DNA of 64,000 nt, from positions 1 through 64,000 of the forward strand of contig JAFVYZ010000007.1 in the NCBI GenBank assembly GCA_017508425.1, read 5' to 3'. Position 1 is the first letter of the stretch. Each line of letters begins with the position of its first letter. Positions 16,110-24,626 of the stretch are shown piece by piece. The DNA comes from Clostridia bacterium. Lineage in GTDB: Bacteria; Bacillota; Clostridia; Oscillospirales; CAG-272. Made by a program: the position numbers and the translations under genes. The notes under the pieces are model-generated. The model worked only from the letters and a program-made list of their open reading frames with translations. It had not been told where the DNA came from and did no database searches.

Positions 16110-17930
16110 ATGATGAAACGCATCGTAGCACTGGTACTCTCACTCGTTTGCGTACTGCTTTGCTTTGCAGGCTGCTCGCACGGTGAAAACGACAAGGGTG
16201 CTTACATCCGTATGTATCTCAGTGAGCCGGTTTACGACTTTGATCCGCTCAACGCCTTTGACAATCAAGCCACCCTGCAGATCGTATCCCTTATTTACGA
16301 GGGCCTGTTTGCTGCGGATGACGACGGTGACGTAGATGGCGCGTTGGTTGATGAATACGAATACGTCGCCGATGAGGACAAGAACGTTTACAAGCTCATC
16401 CTGACCCTGAAGGAGACCCACTGGTCCGACGGCGTGCAATTGACCGCGTCCGACGCACAGTACGCATTCCTGCGCCTGTTCTCGAGCTCCGTCTCTCACC
16501 CCGCAACCGCTATGCTGTTTGACATCAAAAATGCCAAAAGCATTGCCGCCGGTGATGACAGCGTAGATCACCTTGGCGTCAGCGTGGCCGATCCCTTGAC
16601 CCTTGAGATCGAGTTTGAGGGCGACATTGATATCGACACCTTCCTGCCCGTGCTCACCAGCCCCGCGCTCTATCCGTTGCGTGCCGACAAGATCGACACC
16701 AATAAGAACTGGAGCAAGTTCGGCAACGACCTTGTGTGCAGTGGTCCTTTCATCGTCAATGCAATGGATTACACCGCCAAGGACGGCTTTATGCTGGAGC
16801 GCAACGGCTACTACTACCGCGACCGCGCCAAGGACGACGTTGACGAGTACGTCACGCCCTTCCGTATCGTCGTAGATTACAAGACCCCCGGAGCCGAGCA
16901 GCTCGCCAAGTTCAACAGCAAAGAGGCCGGGGCCCTTTACTACTTGAACTACATCCCGCTTTCCGCGCGCACCGATGAAAATGCCGAGATCCTGAAGAAG
17001 CTGGATGTCACGGCATCGAATTCGACGCACGTATACTACATGAATCAGGCTGTTGCACCCTTTGATAACGCATCCGTGAGAAATGCGCTTTCCCTGGCGC
17101 TCGACCGCGAGGCGATCGCCAATGCGATCGTATATGCCGAGGCTGCCGGCTCTCTGGTTCCCCAGTCCATTCTTTACCGTGCCGACCGTAGCACCACCTT
17201 CCGTGACAAGGCTGTAGAGCACCTTGTGACCTCACCAAAGCTTGAGGAAGCAAAGCAGCTTCTGGCCGACGCCAAGATCAAGGCAAGCGATTACTCCTTC
17301 ACCCTCACGGTAAACGCCCAGAGCGAGGAACACGTAAAAATGGGTGAGCTTGCCGTCGCCGCCTGGAAGCAGCTTGGCTTTAAGGTAACGCTCAACAAGC
17401 TTGACGTTTACGAAATTCTCGAAAAGGACGACAAAGGCAGAGACGTACACACCGGCGCTTACTCCAGCGCTTACCGTGAGGCCCTACAAAGCGGCTCCTT
17501 TGATGTGATCGCACTGGACCTTGTATCGACCTCGCCCACGGCCTTCTCCTACCTTGCACCCTTTGCAAAGGCCTACTCCGGTAACGGTTACTCTACCACC
17601 GTTGACGCCGAAGGCAAGACGGTTTACACTCTCAATCCTCACGTAACCGGCTACGACAGCGAAGAGTTCAACGCCAAGATCGATGCCGCAGCTGCCGAGA
17701 AGAAAGAGAAAAAGCGCGCCGCACTCCTTGAAGAGGCTGAAGAGATCCTCTTGAAGGATATGCCCGTCATCCCCGTGGTATATAATAAAAACACCACGCT
17801 CAAGTCGAGCAAGCTTTCGGGTGTGAAGGCAGGGTTCTATACACCCTCGATCTTCACCAAGGCGAAGCTCTCCGGCTACTGGAAGATCGCTCTTCGTGAC
17901 GGCTTTGTTAGCACCGAGGAAGAAGAATAA
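16110..17930 (+). CDS. extracellular solute-binding lipoprotein, family 5 (oligopeptide type)
   Basis: A 606-residue lipoprotein of the OppA/DppA class. A lipoprotein signal peptide ends in LCFAGC, with the lipidated Cys22. The mature part has family-5 blocks: EPVYDFDPLNAFDNQATLQIVSLIYEGLF near the start, LKETHWSDGVQLTASDAQYAFLRLF, and ALSLALDREAIANAIVY. It binds peptides or other ligands outside the cell and hands them to an ABC permease. I chose the ATG at 16110, nine bases after AAGGAGG. No permease or ATPase genes are adjacent and the gene has its own promoter and terminator, so it is an orphan binding protein. It ends in an acidic EEEE tail. Confidence 0.92.
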   Translation: MMKRIVALVLSLVCVLLCFAGCSHGENDKGAYIRMYLSEPVYDFDPLNAFDNQATLQIVSLIYEGLFAADDDGDVDGALVDEYEYVADEDKNVYKLILTLKETHWSDGVQLTASDAQYAFLRLFSSSVSHPATAMLFDIKNAKSIAAGDDSVDHLGVSVADPLTLEIEFEGDIDIDTFLPVLTSPALYPLRADKIDTNKNWSKFGNDLVCSGPFIVNAMDYTAKDGFMLERNGYYYRDRAKDDVDEYVTPFRIVVDYKTPGAEQLAKFNSKEAGALYYLNYIPLSARTDENAEILKKLDVTASNSTHVYYMNQAVAPFDNASVRNALSLALDREAIANAIVYAEAAGSLVPQSILYRADRSTTFRDKAVEHLVTSPKLEEAKQLLADAKIKASDYSFTLTVNAQSEEHVKMGELAVAAWKQLGFKVTLNKLDVYEILEKDDKGRDVHTGAYSSAYREALQSGSFDVIALDLVSTSPTAFSYLAPFAKAYSGNGYSTTVDAEGKTVYTLNPHVTGYDSEEFNAKIDAAAAEKKEKKRAALLEEAEEILLKDMPVIPVVYNKNTTLKSSKLSGVKAGFYTPSIFTKAKLSGYWKIALRDGFVSTEEEE

Positions 17931-17940
17931 ACCATATATA

Positions 17941-17973
17941 AAGTACGCTCGCACACGCGAGCGTACTTTTTTA
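17941..17973 (+). terminator. rho-independent terminator after the binding lipoprotein
   Basis: A perfect 12-bp stem, AAGTACGCTCGC/GCGAGCGTACTT, with loop ACAC is followed by a T-run. Confidence 0.95.
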
Positions 17974-17993
17974 TATATTTATATATAAACTTA

Positions 17994-18022
17994 TAGACAA
18001 GCGGTTCAAAATGTGTTATACT
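17994..18022 (+). promoter_or_regulatory. promoter of the MBL-fold hydrolase/gltX/glnS group
   Basis: TAGACA (17994-17999), 17-base spacer, TATACT (18017-18022). It lies immediately after a strong terminator and 38 bases before the ATG. Confidence 0.65.
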
Positions 18023-18060
18023 AACTATGTATAGGCAAATATTAATTGTTAGGTAAACAA

Positions 18061-18675
18061 ATGAAGATCCAAAACCTTTTTCCCGGCGGATACGCCGCAA
18101 ACTGCTATCTTGTCACCGAGGGCAACACCGCGGTGCTGATCGATTGCACGGCTCCGACCGGTGTCATTGCCGAGGCACTTGAAAAAACCGGCACCCGGCT
18201 TGAAGCGATTCTCCTCACGCACGGCCATTTTGACCACATCCTCACTTTGGATGCCGTAAAGGCCGCGACCAACGCGCCCGTATATCTTGGAGGGGGTGAC
18301 AGTGACCTTCCGAGCGACGGCCAAAAAAACGCGTTTTCGGTGTTTTTCGGCTACGAGAAAGCCTATCCTGAAGCCGACAAATTGACAAACGACGGCGACC
18401 TTCTCACCCTTGGCGACCTCTCATTTCGCGTCATGCACACACCGGGACACACCAAGGGCTCGGCACTTTACCTGTCGGGCGACACGGCCTTCACGGGCGA
18501 TACGATTTTTTCCGCGGGCTTTGGCAGATACGATCTTTACGGAGGAGATCCTCTTGCGCTGGAGCATTCTCTTCAACGGATCGCCACACTCCCCCACAAC
18601 ATCGTCATTTATCCCGGGCACGGTGAGCCGGCAAGGCTCGGCACAGCCCTTGATGCCATAAAAGGATTTATTTAA
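18061..18675 (+). CDS. MBL-fold metallo-hydrolase, glyoxalase II-like
   Basis: A 204-residue metallo-beta-lactamase-fold protein. Metal ligands are visible in LLTHGHFDHI (HxHxDH), MHTPGHTKGS, LSGDTAFTGDTIF and IYPGHGEP. These fit the glyoxalase II/YcbL branch, whose members hydrolyse thioesters such as S-D-lactoylglutathione, or other small substrates. Clostridia often lack glutathione, so the substrate is open. The ATG at 18061 is used; the in-frame TTG at 18046 is less likely. The ribosome site is weak (TAGGT). It is the first gene of a group that continues with gltX after 18 bases. Confidence 0.88.
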   Translation: MKIQNLFPGGYAANCYLVTEGNTAVLIDCTAPTGVIAEALEKTGTRLEAILLTHGHFDHILTLDAVKAATNAPVYLGGGDSDLPSDGQKNAFSVFFGYEKAYPEADKLTNDGDLLTLGDLSFRVMHTPGHTKGSALYLSGDTAFTGDTIFSAGFGRYDLYGGDPLALEHSLQRIATLPHNIVIYPGHGEPARLGTALDAIKGFI

Positions 18676-18693
18676 ACGAACCGAGGTAATACT

Positions 18694-20346
18694 ATGATTA
18701 TGGACACAACCGCACTCGCTACATTGCTTTTTCCCGAGGTGACAAAGACCCCCGCCGATATGGAGGCACTTTTCCCTGCCCGAAACCTTCCTGAGGGAGC
18801 CGTGGTCTCGCGCATGGCACCCAGCCCCACGGGCTTTGTGCATCTGGGTAATCTCGTACAGGGTCTCACCTCGGAGCGCATGTGCCACCAGTCGGGCGGC
18901 ACGCTGTTCCTGCGTGTTGAGGATACCGACGCCAAGCGCGAGGTCGCGGGCGCGGTCGAGGTTTTGATCGAGTCCCTGAAGCATTACAGCATTCAGTTTG
19001 ATGAGGGCGCGACCGTTGACGGCGACAATGGCATTTACGGTCCTTACCGCCAGCGCCAACGCGCCGAGATCTATCACATTTATGCCAAAAAGCTGGTGCT
19101 TGACGGCATGGCGTACCCTTGCTTTTGCACCGAGGAGGAGCTTTCCGACATTCGCGCTCGCCAAGAGGCTGAAAAGGCAAACTTCGGTTATTTCGGCAAG
19201 TGGGCGGTGTGGCGCGACCGTCCCTTAGAGGACATTGTGGCGGCCCTTGCCGCAGGCAAACCGTGGGTGCTCCGTTTCCGCTCGACGGGCTCGCTTGAAA
19301 ACAAGATCAAGTTTACCGACCTCATCAAGGGCAGCCTTGAGCTGACGGAAAACGATATGGATCACGTGCTCTTAAAATCCGACGGCATCCCCACCTACCA
19401 CTTCGCACACGCCGTGGACGACCATCTGATGCACACCACGCACGTAGTGCGCGGTGACGAGTGGCTGCCGACCCTGCCCTTCCATTTGCAGCTCTTCCGC
19501 TCGCTTGGCTTCAAGCCCCCGAAGTACCTGCACATCGGTCCCTTGATGAAAATGGACGGCGAATCCAAGCGCAAGCTCTCCAAGCGCAAGGATCCCGAGC
19601 TCGCGCTCACCTATTACCGCGAGGCGGGCTTCCCCGTTGCCTCGGTTTACGAATATCTAATGACGGTGCTCAACTCCAACTTCGAGGAATGGCGCCGCCA
19701 GAACCCCGATGCCCCCACCGACGCCTTCAAATTCTCTTACAAAAAGATGAACCCCGCAGGGTCGCTGTTTGATGCCGCCAAGCTTCGCGACGTATCCAAA
19801 AACGTGATCTCGCGCATGTCAACCGACCGCATTTATGAGGAGACCGTGGCGTGGGCCAAGGACTATGATAAAGAGCTGTACGATCATTTGTCGGCAAACG
19901 AGGCGTATGCCAAGTCGATCTTTGCCATCGGTCGCGGTGGCAAAAAGCCGCGCAAGGACTTTGCCGTGCTCGCCGACGTGCGCCCTTACCTTGACTTTTT
20001 CTTTGACGACTGGTTCACCGTCACCGACACCTATCCCGACACCTTCGATAAGAAAGACATCAAGGCGGCACTCGAGGGCTTCCTTGAAACCTATGACGAG
20101 CAGGACGATATGAACGTCTGGTTTGACAAGATCAAGACCGTGGCAGACCGTCTTGGCTTCGCCTCCGATATGAAGGCATATAAGGAAAATCCCGAAAATT
20201 ACCGCGGCAACGTCGCCGATATCAGTATGTTCCTGCGTGTGGCTATCACGGGACGCCAAAACTCCCCCGATATGTATGCCGTTATGCAAATTCTCGGTCG
20301 CGAGCGTGTCTTGGCGCGTATCAACGCGATGATCGATACATTATAA
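18694..20346 (+). CDS. gltX: glutamate-tRNA ligase GltX
   Basis: A 550-residue class I aminoacyl-tRNA synthetase that charges tRNA-Glu. The HIGH motif appears as MAPSPTGFVHLGNL and the KMSKS motif as KRKLSKRKDPE. The nucleotide-binding fold also holds RVEDTDAKREV and VLRFRSTGS. It is longer than typical GltX (about 480-500) because of an extended C-terminal anticodon-binding region. GAGGT precedes the ATG, and an in-frame ATG at 18700 is an alternative start. It is followed by glnS after ten bases. With a dedicated GlnS present, this GltX is probably discriminating, charging tRNA-Glu only; that is inference. Confidence 0.94.
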   Translation: MIMDTTALATLLFPEVTKTPADMEALFPARNLPEGAVVSRMAPSPTGFVHLGNLVQGLTSERMCHQSGGTLFLRVEDTDAKREVAGAVEVLIESLKHYSIQFDEGATVDGDNGIYGPYRQRQRAEIYHIYAKKLVLDGMAYPCFCTEEELSDIRARQEAEKANFGYFGKWAVWRDRPLEDIVAALAAGKPWVLRFRSTGSLENKIKFTDLIKGSLELTENDMDHVLLKSDGIPTYHFAHAVDDHLMHTTHVVRGDEWLPTLPFHLQLFRSLGFKPPKYLHIGPLMKMDGESKRKLSKRKDPELALTYYREAGFPVASVYEYLMTVLNSNFEEWRRQNPDAPTDAFKFSYKKMNPAGSLFDAAKLRDVSKNVISRMSTDRIYEETVAWAKDYDKELYDHLSANEAYAKSIFAIGRGGKKPRKDFAVLADVRPYLDFFFDDWFTVTDTYPDTFDKKDIKAALEGFLETYDEQDDMNVWFDKIKTVADRLGFASDMKAYKENPENYRGNVADISMFLRVAITGRQNSPDMYAVMQILGRERVLARINAMIDTL

Positions 20347-20356
20347 GAGGTTTAAT

Positions 20357-22015
20357 ATGGAAGAAATTATCAACAGCAATTTTATTCACGAGATCATTGA
20401 CAAGGACCTTGGAGAAACCCCCGATCTAAAAATCCACACGCGCTTTCCCCCGGAGCCGAACGGCTATCTTCACATCGGCTCGGTCAAGGCGATCTGCATC
20501 AACACCGACGTAGCGAACAAATATCGCGGTCTTTTTAACCTGCGCTACGACGACACCAACCCCGCCAAGGAGAGCGACGAGTTTGTGCGCTCGATCCGCG
20601 AGGATCTGGAGTGGTTGGGTGCTACCCCCACGGGCGGCGTGTTTTACGGCTCGGATTATTTTGGCAAATGCTACGAATTTGCCGTACAGCTGATAAAGCA
20701 AGGCGACGCCTACGTTTGCGATCTGTCGCGCGACGACCTGGCCGACTACAAGGGCACCGACCGCGCTGTAGCCTCCAAGGAATCCCCCTACCGCAATCGC
20801 TCGGTGGAGGAAAACCTCGATCTTTTCGAGCGCATGAGAGCGGGCGAGTTCCCCGACGGTGCGCGCACGCTTCGCGCCAAGATCGATCCCTCCTCGGACA
20901 ACCCTTATCTTCGCGATCCCGTCATTTACCGCATCAAGCACATTCACCATCACCGCCAAGGCGACGAGTGGTGCGTGTATCCGATGTACGACTTCGCACA
21001 CCCCATTCAAGATGCACTTGAGGGCATTACCCACTCGCTTTGCTCGAGTGAGTTCCGCAATCACCGTCCGCTTTACGACTGGGTTGTCGAGAAAATCGGC
21101 TTTGAAAAGAAGCCCCACCAATGGGAGTTTGGCCGCATGAACATCACCTACACCGTGATGTCCAAGCGTTACCTGCGCCAGCTGGTGGAGGAAGGGTACG
21201 TCGATGGCTGGGATGACCCCCGCTTGCCCACCCTTTGCGGTCTGCGCCGACGCGGCTACACGCCCAACGCCCTTTTCACCTTTGTACGAGAGGCGGGCGT
21301 CACCAACACCGACCACACGGTGGACGTGCGTCAGCTTGAGGCGTGCGTGCGTGACGACCTGAACGAAAACGCGCCCCGTCGCGTAGCGATCCTCAACCCC
21401 ATTAAGGTCGTGATCGACAACTATCCCGAGGATAAGGAAGAGATGATCGCGCTCCCCAATCATCCGCAAAAGCCCGATCTCGGCACGCGCCCCCTTCCGA
21501 TGAGCCGCGAGATCTATATTGACGCCGATGATTTTGCCGAGGTTCCGCCTCCCAAATTCTTCCGTTTGAAGCCCGACGGTGAGGTGCGCCTGATGGGCGG
21601 CTATATCATCAAATACGCCGGCATTGAGAAAAACGATGACGGCAGCATCAAGTGTATTCACGCCACGGCTGATCTTGAGACCGGCAACGGTATGCCCGCT
21701 GACGGACGCAAGATCAAGGGCACTGTGCACTGGCTTTCGGCCAAGCACGCAAAGCCCGCCACCATGATGCTTTACGACCGCCTGTTTGACATCGAAAACA
21801 CCGCCGACGTGCCCGAGGGCAAGACCTACCTTGACTTCCTGAACAAGGACTCACTTACCCGTGTTTCGGGTGCCTTTGTCGAGCCCTCGCTTGAAGACGC
21901 CAAGCCCGGCGACAAGTTCCAGTTTGTGCGTGTCGGTTACTTCTGCAAGGATACCAAGAACAAGGACACCTTCAACCGCGTGGTGGGCCTGAAGGACAGC
22001 TTCCCCAAAAAATAA
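20357..22015 (+). CDS. glnS: glutamine-tRNA ligase GlnS
   Basis: A 552-residue class I synthetase. The HIGH motif is TRFPPEPNGYLHIGSVKAI and KMSKS is VMSKRYLRQLV. NLRYDDTNPAKE and YDFAHPIQDALEGITHSLCSSEFRNHRPLYDW are strongly GlnS-specific, and the C-terminal two-barrel anticodon-binding domain is complete. It charges tRNA-Gln directly, bypassing the Glu-tRNA-Gln amidotransferase route used by most Firmicutes. It follows gltX after ten bases and precedes the phosphodiesterase gene by 16 bases. GlnS is thought to have been acquired from eukaryotes by some bacteria, including certain Clostridia. Confidence 0.95.
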   Translation: MEEIINSNFIHEIIDKDLGETPDLKIHTRFPPEPNGYLHIGSVKAICINTDVANKYRGLFNLRYDDTNPAKESDEFVRSIREDLEWLGATPTGGVFYGSDYFGKCYEFAVQLIKQGDAYVCDLSRDDLADYKGTDRAVASKESPYRNRSVEENLDLFERMRAGEFPDGARTLRAKIDPSSDNPYLRDPVIYRIKHIHHHRQGDEWCVYPMYDFAHPIQDALEGITHSLCSSEFRNHRPLYDWVVEKIGFEKKPHQWEFGRMNITYTVMSKRYLRQLVEEGYVDGWDDPRLPTLCGLRRRGYTPNALFTFVREAGVTNTDHTVDVRQLEACVRDDLNENAPRRVAILNPIKVVIDNYPEDKEEMIALPNHPQKPDLGTRPLPMSREIYIDADDFAEVPPPKFFRLKPDGEVRLMGGYIIKYAGIEKNDDGSIKCIHATADLETGNGMPADGRKIKGTVHWLSAKHAKPATMMLYDRLFDIENTADVPEGKTYLDFLNKDSLTRVSGAFVEPSLEDAKPGDKFQFVRVGYFCKDTKNKDTFNRVVGLKDSFPKK

Positions 22016-22031
22016 TAAGGTAGGTAGCGAT

Positions 22032-22757
22032 ATGAATACCATTAAAATTGAAGCAGCAAAGAAGCCCTTGATGGTAGCACACCGCGGTTGCAGCGGTCTT
22101 GAACGCGAGAACACCAATGCCGCGTTCGTCGCGGCAGGCAATCGCTCCTATTGGGGGATCGAGACCGATATTCACAAAACCGTTGACGGAAAATACATCG
22201 TCATTCACGACGACAATACCAAGCGCGTGACGGGTGATAATATCGTGGTAGAGGAAGCGACCTTCGAGTCGCTCCGCCGCCTGACGGTCTTCAACAAGCC
22301 CTCGGACAAGAAGGATCGCAGCGACCTGTGCCTGCCCTCGCTTGAGGAGTACATTGAGCTTTGCAAAAAGTACGAAAAGCAAGCGGTTTTGGAGTTGAAA
22401 AACGCCTTTGCCAAAGAGGATATTTTTGAAATTTGCGACATCATTGAGAGCCTCGGATACCTCGACCGTGTCACCTTTATCTCGTTTTGCTACGAAAACC
22501 TCGTATTTTTGCGCGAAAAGTGCGAGGCGGCATCGGCACAGTTCCTCATCTCGAAATTTGAGGATGACCTCATCGAGCGCCTTCATGCCATTCACGTGGA
22601 TCTTGACATCAAACACACGGCTCTGACGGCCGAAAATATCGCCCTTTGCCACGAGCAAGGCATTACCGTGAACACCTGGACGGTGGATGACAAGGAACGC
22701 GCCGAGCAGCTTGCCGCTTGGGGCGTGGATATGATCACCTCAAACATTTTGGAATAA
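22032..22757 (+). CDS. glycerophosphodiester phosphodiesterase family protein
   Basis: A 241-residue single-domain GDPD-fold protein. Conserved elements are AHRGCSGLERENTNAAF (catalytic His and Arg), GIETDIHKTVDGKYIVIHDD (metal-binding Glu and Asp, second catalytic His), ELKNAF, TWTVDD and the C-terminal SNILE. It hydrolyses glycerophosphodiesters to glycerol-3-phosphate and an alcohol. It has no signal peptide, so it acts in the cytosol, like Bacillus YqiK. It is the last gene of the gltX-glnS group and stops at a strong terminator. Confidence 0.93.
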   Translation: MNTIKIEAAKKPLMVAHRGCSGLERENTNAAFVAAGNRSYWGIETDIHKTVDGKYIVIHDDNTKRVTGDNIVVEEATFESLRRLTVFNKPSDKKDRSDLCLPSLEEYIELCKKYEKQAVLELKNAFAKEDIFEICDIIESLGYLDRVTFISFCYENLVFLREKCEAASAQFLISKFEDDLIERLHAIHVDLDIKHTALTAENIALCHEQGITVNTWTVDDKERAEQLAAWGVDMITSNILE

Positions 22758-22759
22758 CA

Positions 22760-22792
22760 AAAAAGCTCCGCACGTGGTGCGGAGCTTTTTTG
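22760..22792. terminator. bidirectional terminator between the phosphodiesterase and the ABC exporter
   Basis: AAAAAGCTCCGCAC-GTG-GTGCGGAGCTTTTT, a long perfect stem between convergent genes with T-runs on both strands. Confidence 0.95.
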
Positions 22793-24520
22793 TTAGGTCA
22801 AATTCTCGCGAAATTGCAAGCGATACAGCGAGGCGTACTCACCGCCTGCGGCAAGGAGCGCGTCGTGCGTGCCCTGCTCTACGATCTTGCCGCCCGCAAC
22901 GACGGCGATCTCATCGGCATTTTTGATCGTGGAAAGGCGGTGCGCCACCACAAGGGTTGTTCTACCAACACATAGCTCATCGAGCGCCTGCTGAATGAGG
23001 ATCTCGGTGGTATTATCAAGCGCACTCGTCGCCTCATCAAGAATGAGGATGGGCGGATTTTTAAGAAAGACGCGTGCGATCGACAAACGCTGCTTTTGAC
23101 CGCCCGACAAGCGCACACCGCGCTCGCCGATCACGGTGTCATAGCCGTGCTCTAATGTCATAATGTAATCGTGGATGTTGGCACGCTTGGCGGCCGCGAT
23201 GATCTCCTCGTCGGTCGCATCCAGCTTACCGTAAAGGATGTTGTCGCGAATGCTCGCGTTAAAGAGGTAAATATCCTGCTGCACGATACCGATATTTCGA
23301 CGCAGCGACTCGCGCGTATAGGATTTGATCGAACGGCCATCCACCAAGAGATCGCCCTGTTCTATATCGTAAAAATGCGGGATCAGGTGACAAATGGTGG
23401 TCTTACCGCCGCCCGAAGGACCGACAAGGGCGAACTTTTTGCCCTGCTCGATCTTAAAGCTCACGCGGTCAAGCACATTTTTACCGTCCTCGGTATCGTA
23501 GGCATAGGTCACACCCCGGAATTCGATCTCGCCCGAAAGAACCCCTGCATCGACCGCCCCCTCGCTGTCACGCTCGGGCTCGGCGTCGATCACCTCAAGG
23601 AAGCGCTCAAAGCCCGTTACGCCATTCTGATATTGCTCCATAAAGCCGATCAGGGTCTTGACGGGGGTCAAAAACAGGTTGACCGATACGATAAAGGCCG
23701 AGTAATCGCCAAATCCGATATGTCCATTATAAAGGAAGAAGCCGCCGGCAATAAGCACCACGACGTTAAACACATCCGTGATAAAGCTCGTGCCCGAATG
23801 GAACTTGCCCATGGCGTCATAGGCCTCACGTCGCGCCTCCACAAACTCGCCGTTGCCAACCTCGAATTTTTCACATTCCTTGTCGGCATTGGTGAACGCC
23901 TTGGTCACACGAATGCCCGAAATACTGCTTTCAAGCGAGGCGTTGATCTGCGCCACCGACGCACGACTTTTTTTAAACGCCGCGTGCATCTTACCGCGCA
24001 GAGCCGCGGAGATGATAATCAAAAACGGCACACAAACGAAAATGATGAGCGTTAAGATCACGTTGATGCTGCAAAGATAAATAAAGGAGGCCACGATCGT
24101 GATGGTTGAGATGATGAGATTCTCGGGACCGTGATGCGCCAGCTCACTGACGTCAAAAAGGTCACTGGTCATACGGGACATCAGCTTACCCGTCTCCTGC
24201 TTGTCGAAATAGCTGTACGGGAGCTTTTCAAGGTGGCGGAACATATCCGAGCGCATTTGCGCCTGCATACGCACGCCCATCACGTGCCCGTAATACTGCA
24301 CAAAATAATTGAGGAGCATACGGATCACGTAAAGAACAAGGAGCACCGCACCCGCAATCACGATGAGCTGATATTTACGATTGGGGATGAGATCATTGAG
24401 CATTTCCCGCGTAATGACGGGGTAAAACATCCCGATGAGGGCGATGAGCAGGGCTGCCGCCATATCCAGCGCAAACACAAGGCGGTGGGGCTTATAATAA
24501 GCTAAAAAACGTTTTAACAT
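22793..24520 (-). CDS. ABC exporter half-transporter (transmembrane domain fused to ATPase)
   Basis: A 575-residue type IV ABC exporter half-molecule of the MsbA/LmrA/BmrA type that would function as a homodimer. Six hydrophobic helices fill residues 1 to about 310. The ATPase domain (about 335-570) has Walker A GPSGGGKTT, the Q-loop (IVQQDIYLF), signature LSGGQKQR, Walker B ILILDEATSALD and the H-loop AHRLSTI. Substrate could be a lipid, drug or peptide. The ATG at 24520 lies nine bases after AAGGAG; the GTG at 24526 is a less likely start. It is a single-gene unit with its own promoter. Confidence 0.93.
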   Translation of the reverse strand: MLKRFLAYYKPHRLVFALDMAAALLIALIGMFYPVITREMLNDLIPNRKYQLIVIAGAVLLVLYVIRMLLNYFVQYYGHVMGVRMQAQMRSDMFRHLEKLPYSYFDKQETGKLMSRMTSDLFDVSELAHHGPENLIISTITIVASFIYLCSINVILTLIIFVCVPFLIIISAALRGKMHAAFKKSRASVAQINASLESSISGIRVTKAFTNADKECEKFEVGNGEFVEARREAYDAMGKFHSGTSFITDVFNVVVLIAGGFFLYNGHIGFGDYSAFIVSVNLFLTPVKTLIGFMEQYQNGVTGFERFLEVIDAEPERDSEGAVDAGVLSGEIEFRGVTYAYDTEDGKNVLDRVSFKIEQGKKFALVGPSGGGKTTICHLIPHFYDIEQGDLLVDGRSIKSYTRESLRRNIGIVQQDIYLFNASIRDNILYGKLDATDEEIIAAAKRANIHDYIMTLEHGYDTVIGERGVRLSGGQKQRLSIARVFLKNPPILILDEATSALDNTTEILIQQALDELCVGRTTLVVAHRLSTIKNADEIAVVAGGKIVEQGTHDALLAAGGEYASLYRLQFRENLT

Positions 24521-24552
24521 AGGCACGACTCCTTTCCCGTAAAAACAAATCT

Positions 24553-24582
24553 ATTATACAATAGATCCCGCGCAAAAGTCAA
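24553..24582 (-). promoter_or_regulatory. promoter of the ABC exporter
   Basis: Minus strand: TTGACT (24577-24582), 18-base spacer, TATAAT (24553-24558). The -10 sits in a small inverted repeat, ATCTATT...AATAGAT (about 24549-24566). The -35 directly abuts the T-run of the upstream terminator. Confidence 0.75.
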
Positions 24583-24623
24583 GAAAAAATGCCACGGTTC
24601 GATAAAAAATCGAGCCGCGGCAT
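24583..24623 (-). terminator. terminator of the PHP-domain gene
   Basis: Minus strand: a 15-bp stem between ATGCCGCGGCTCGAT and ATCGAACCGTGGCAT, with one mismatch and one G-U pair, followed by a T-run. It begins four bases after the stop codon. Confidence 0.88.
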
Positions 24624-24626
24624 CCT

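Noticed and set aside
20426..21748. A 440-codon minus-strand frame
   Set aside because: It is the complement of glnS, whose assignment is certain.
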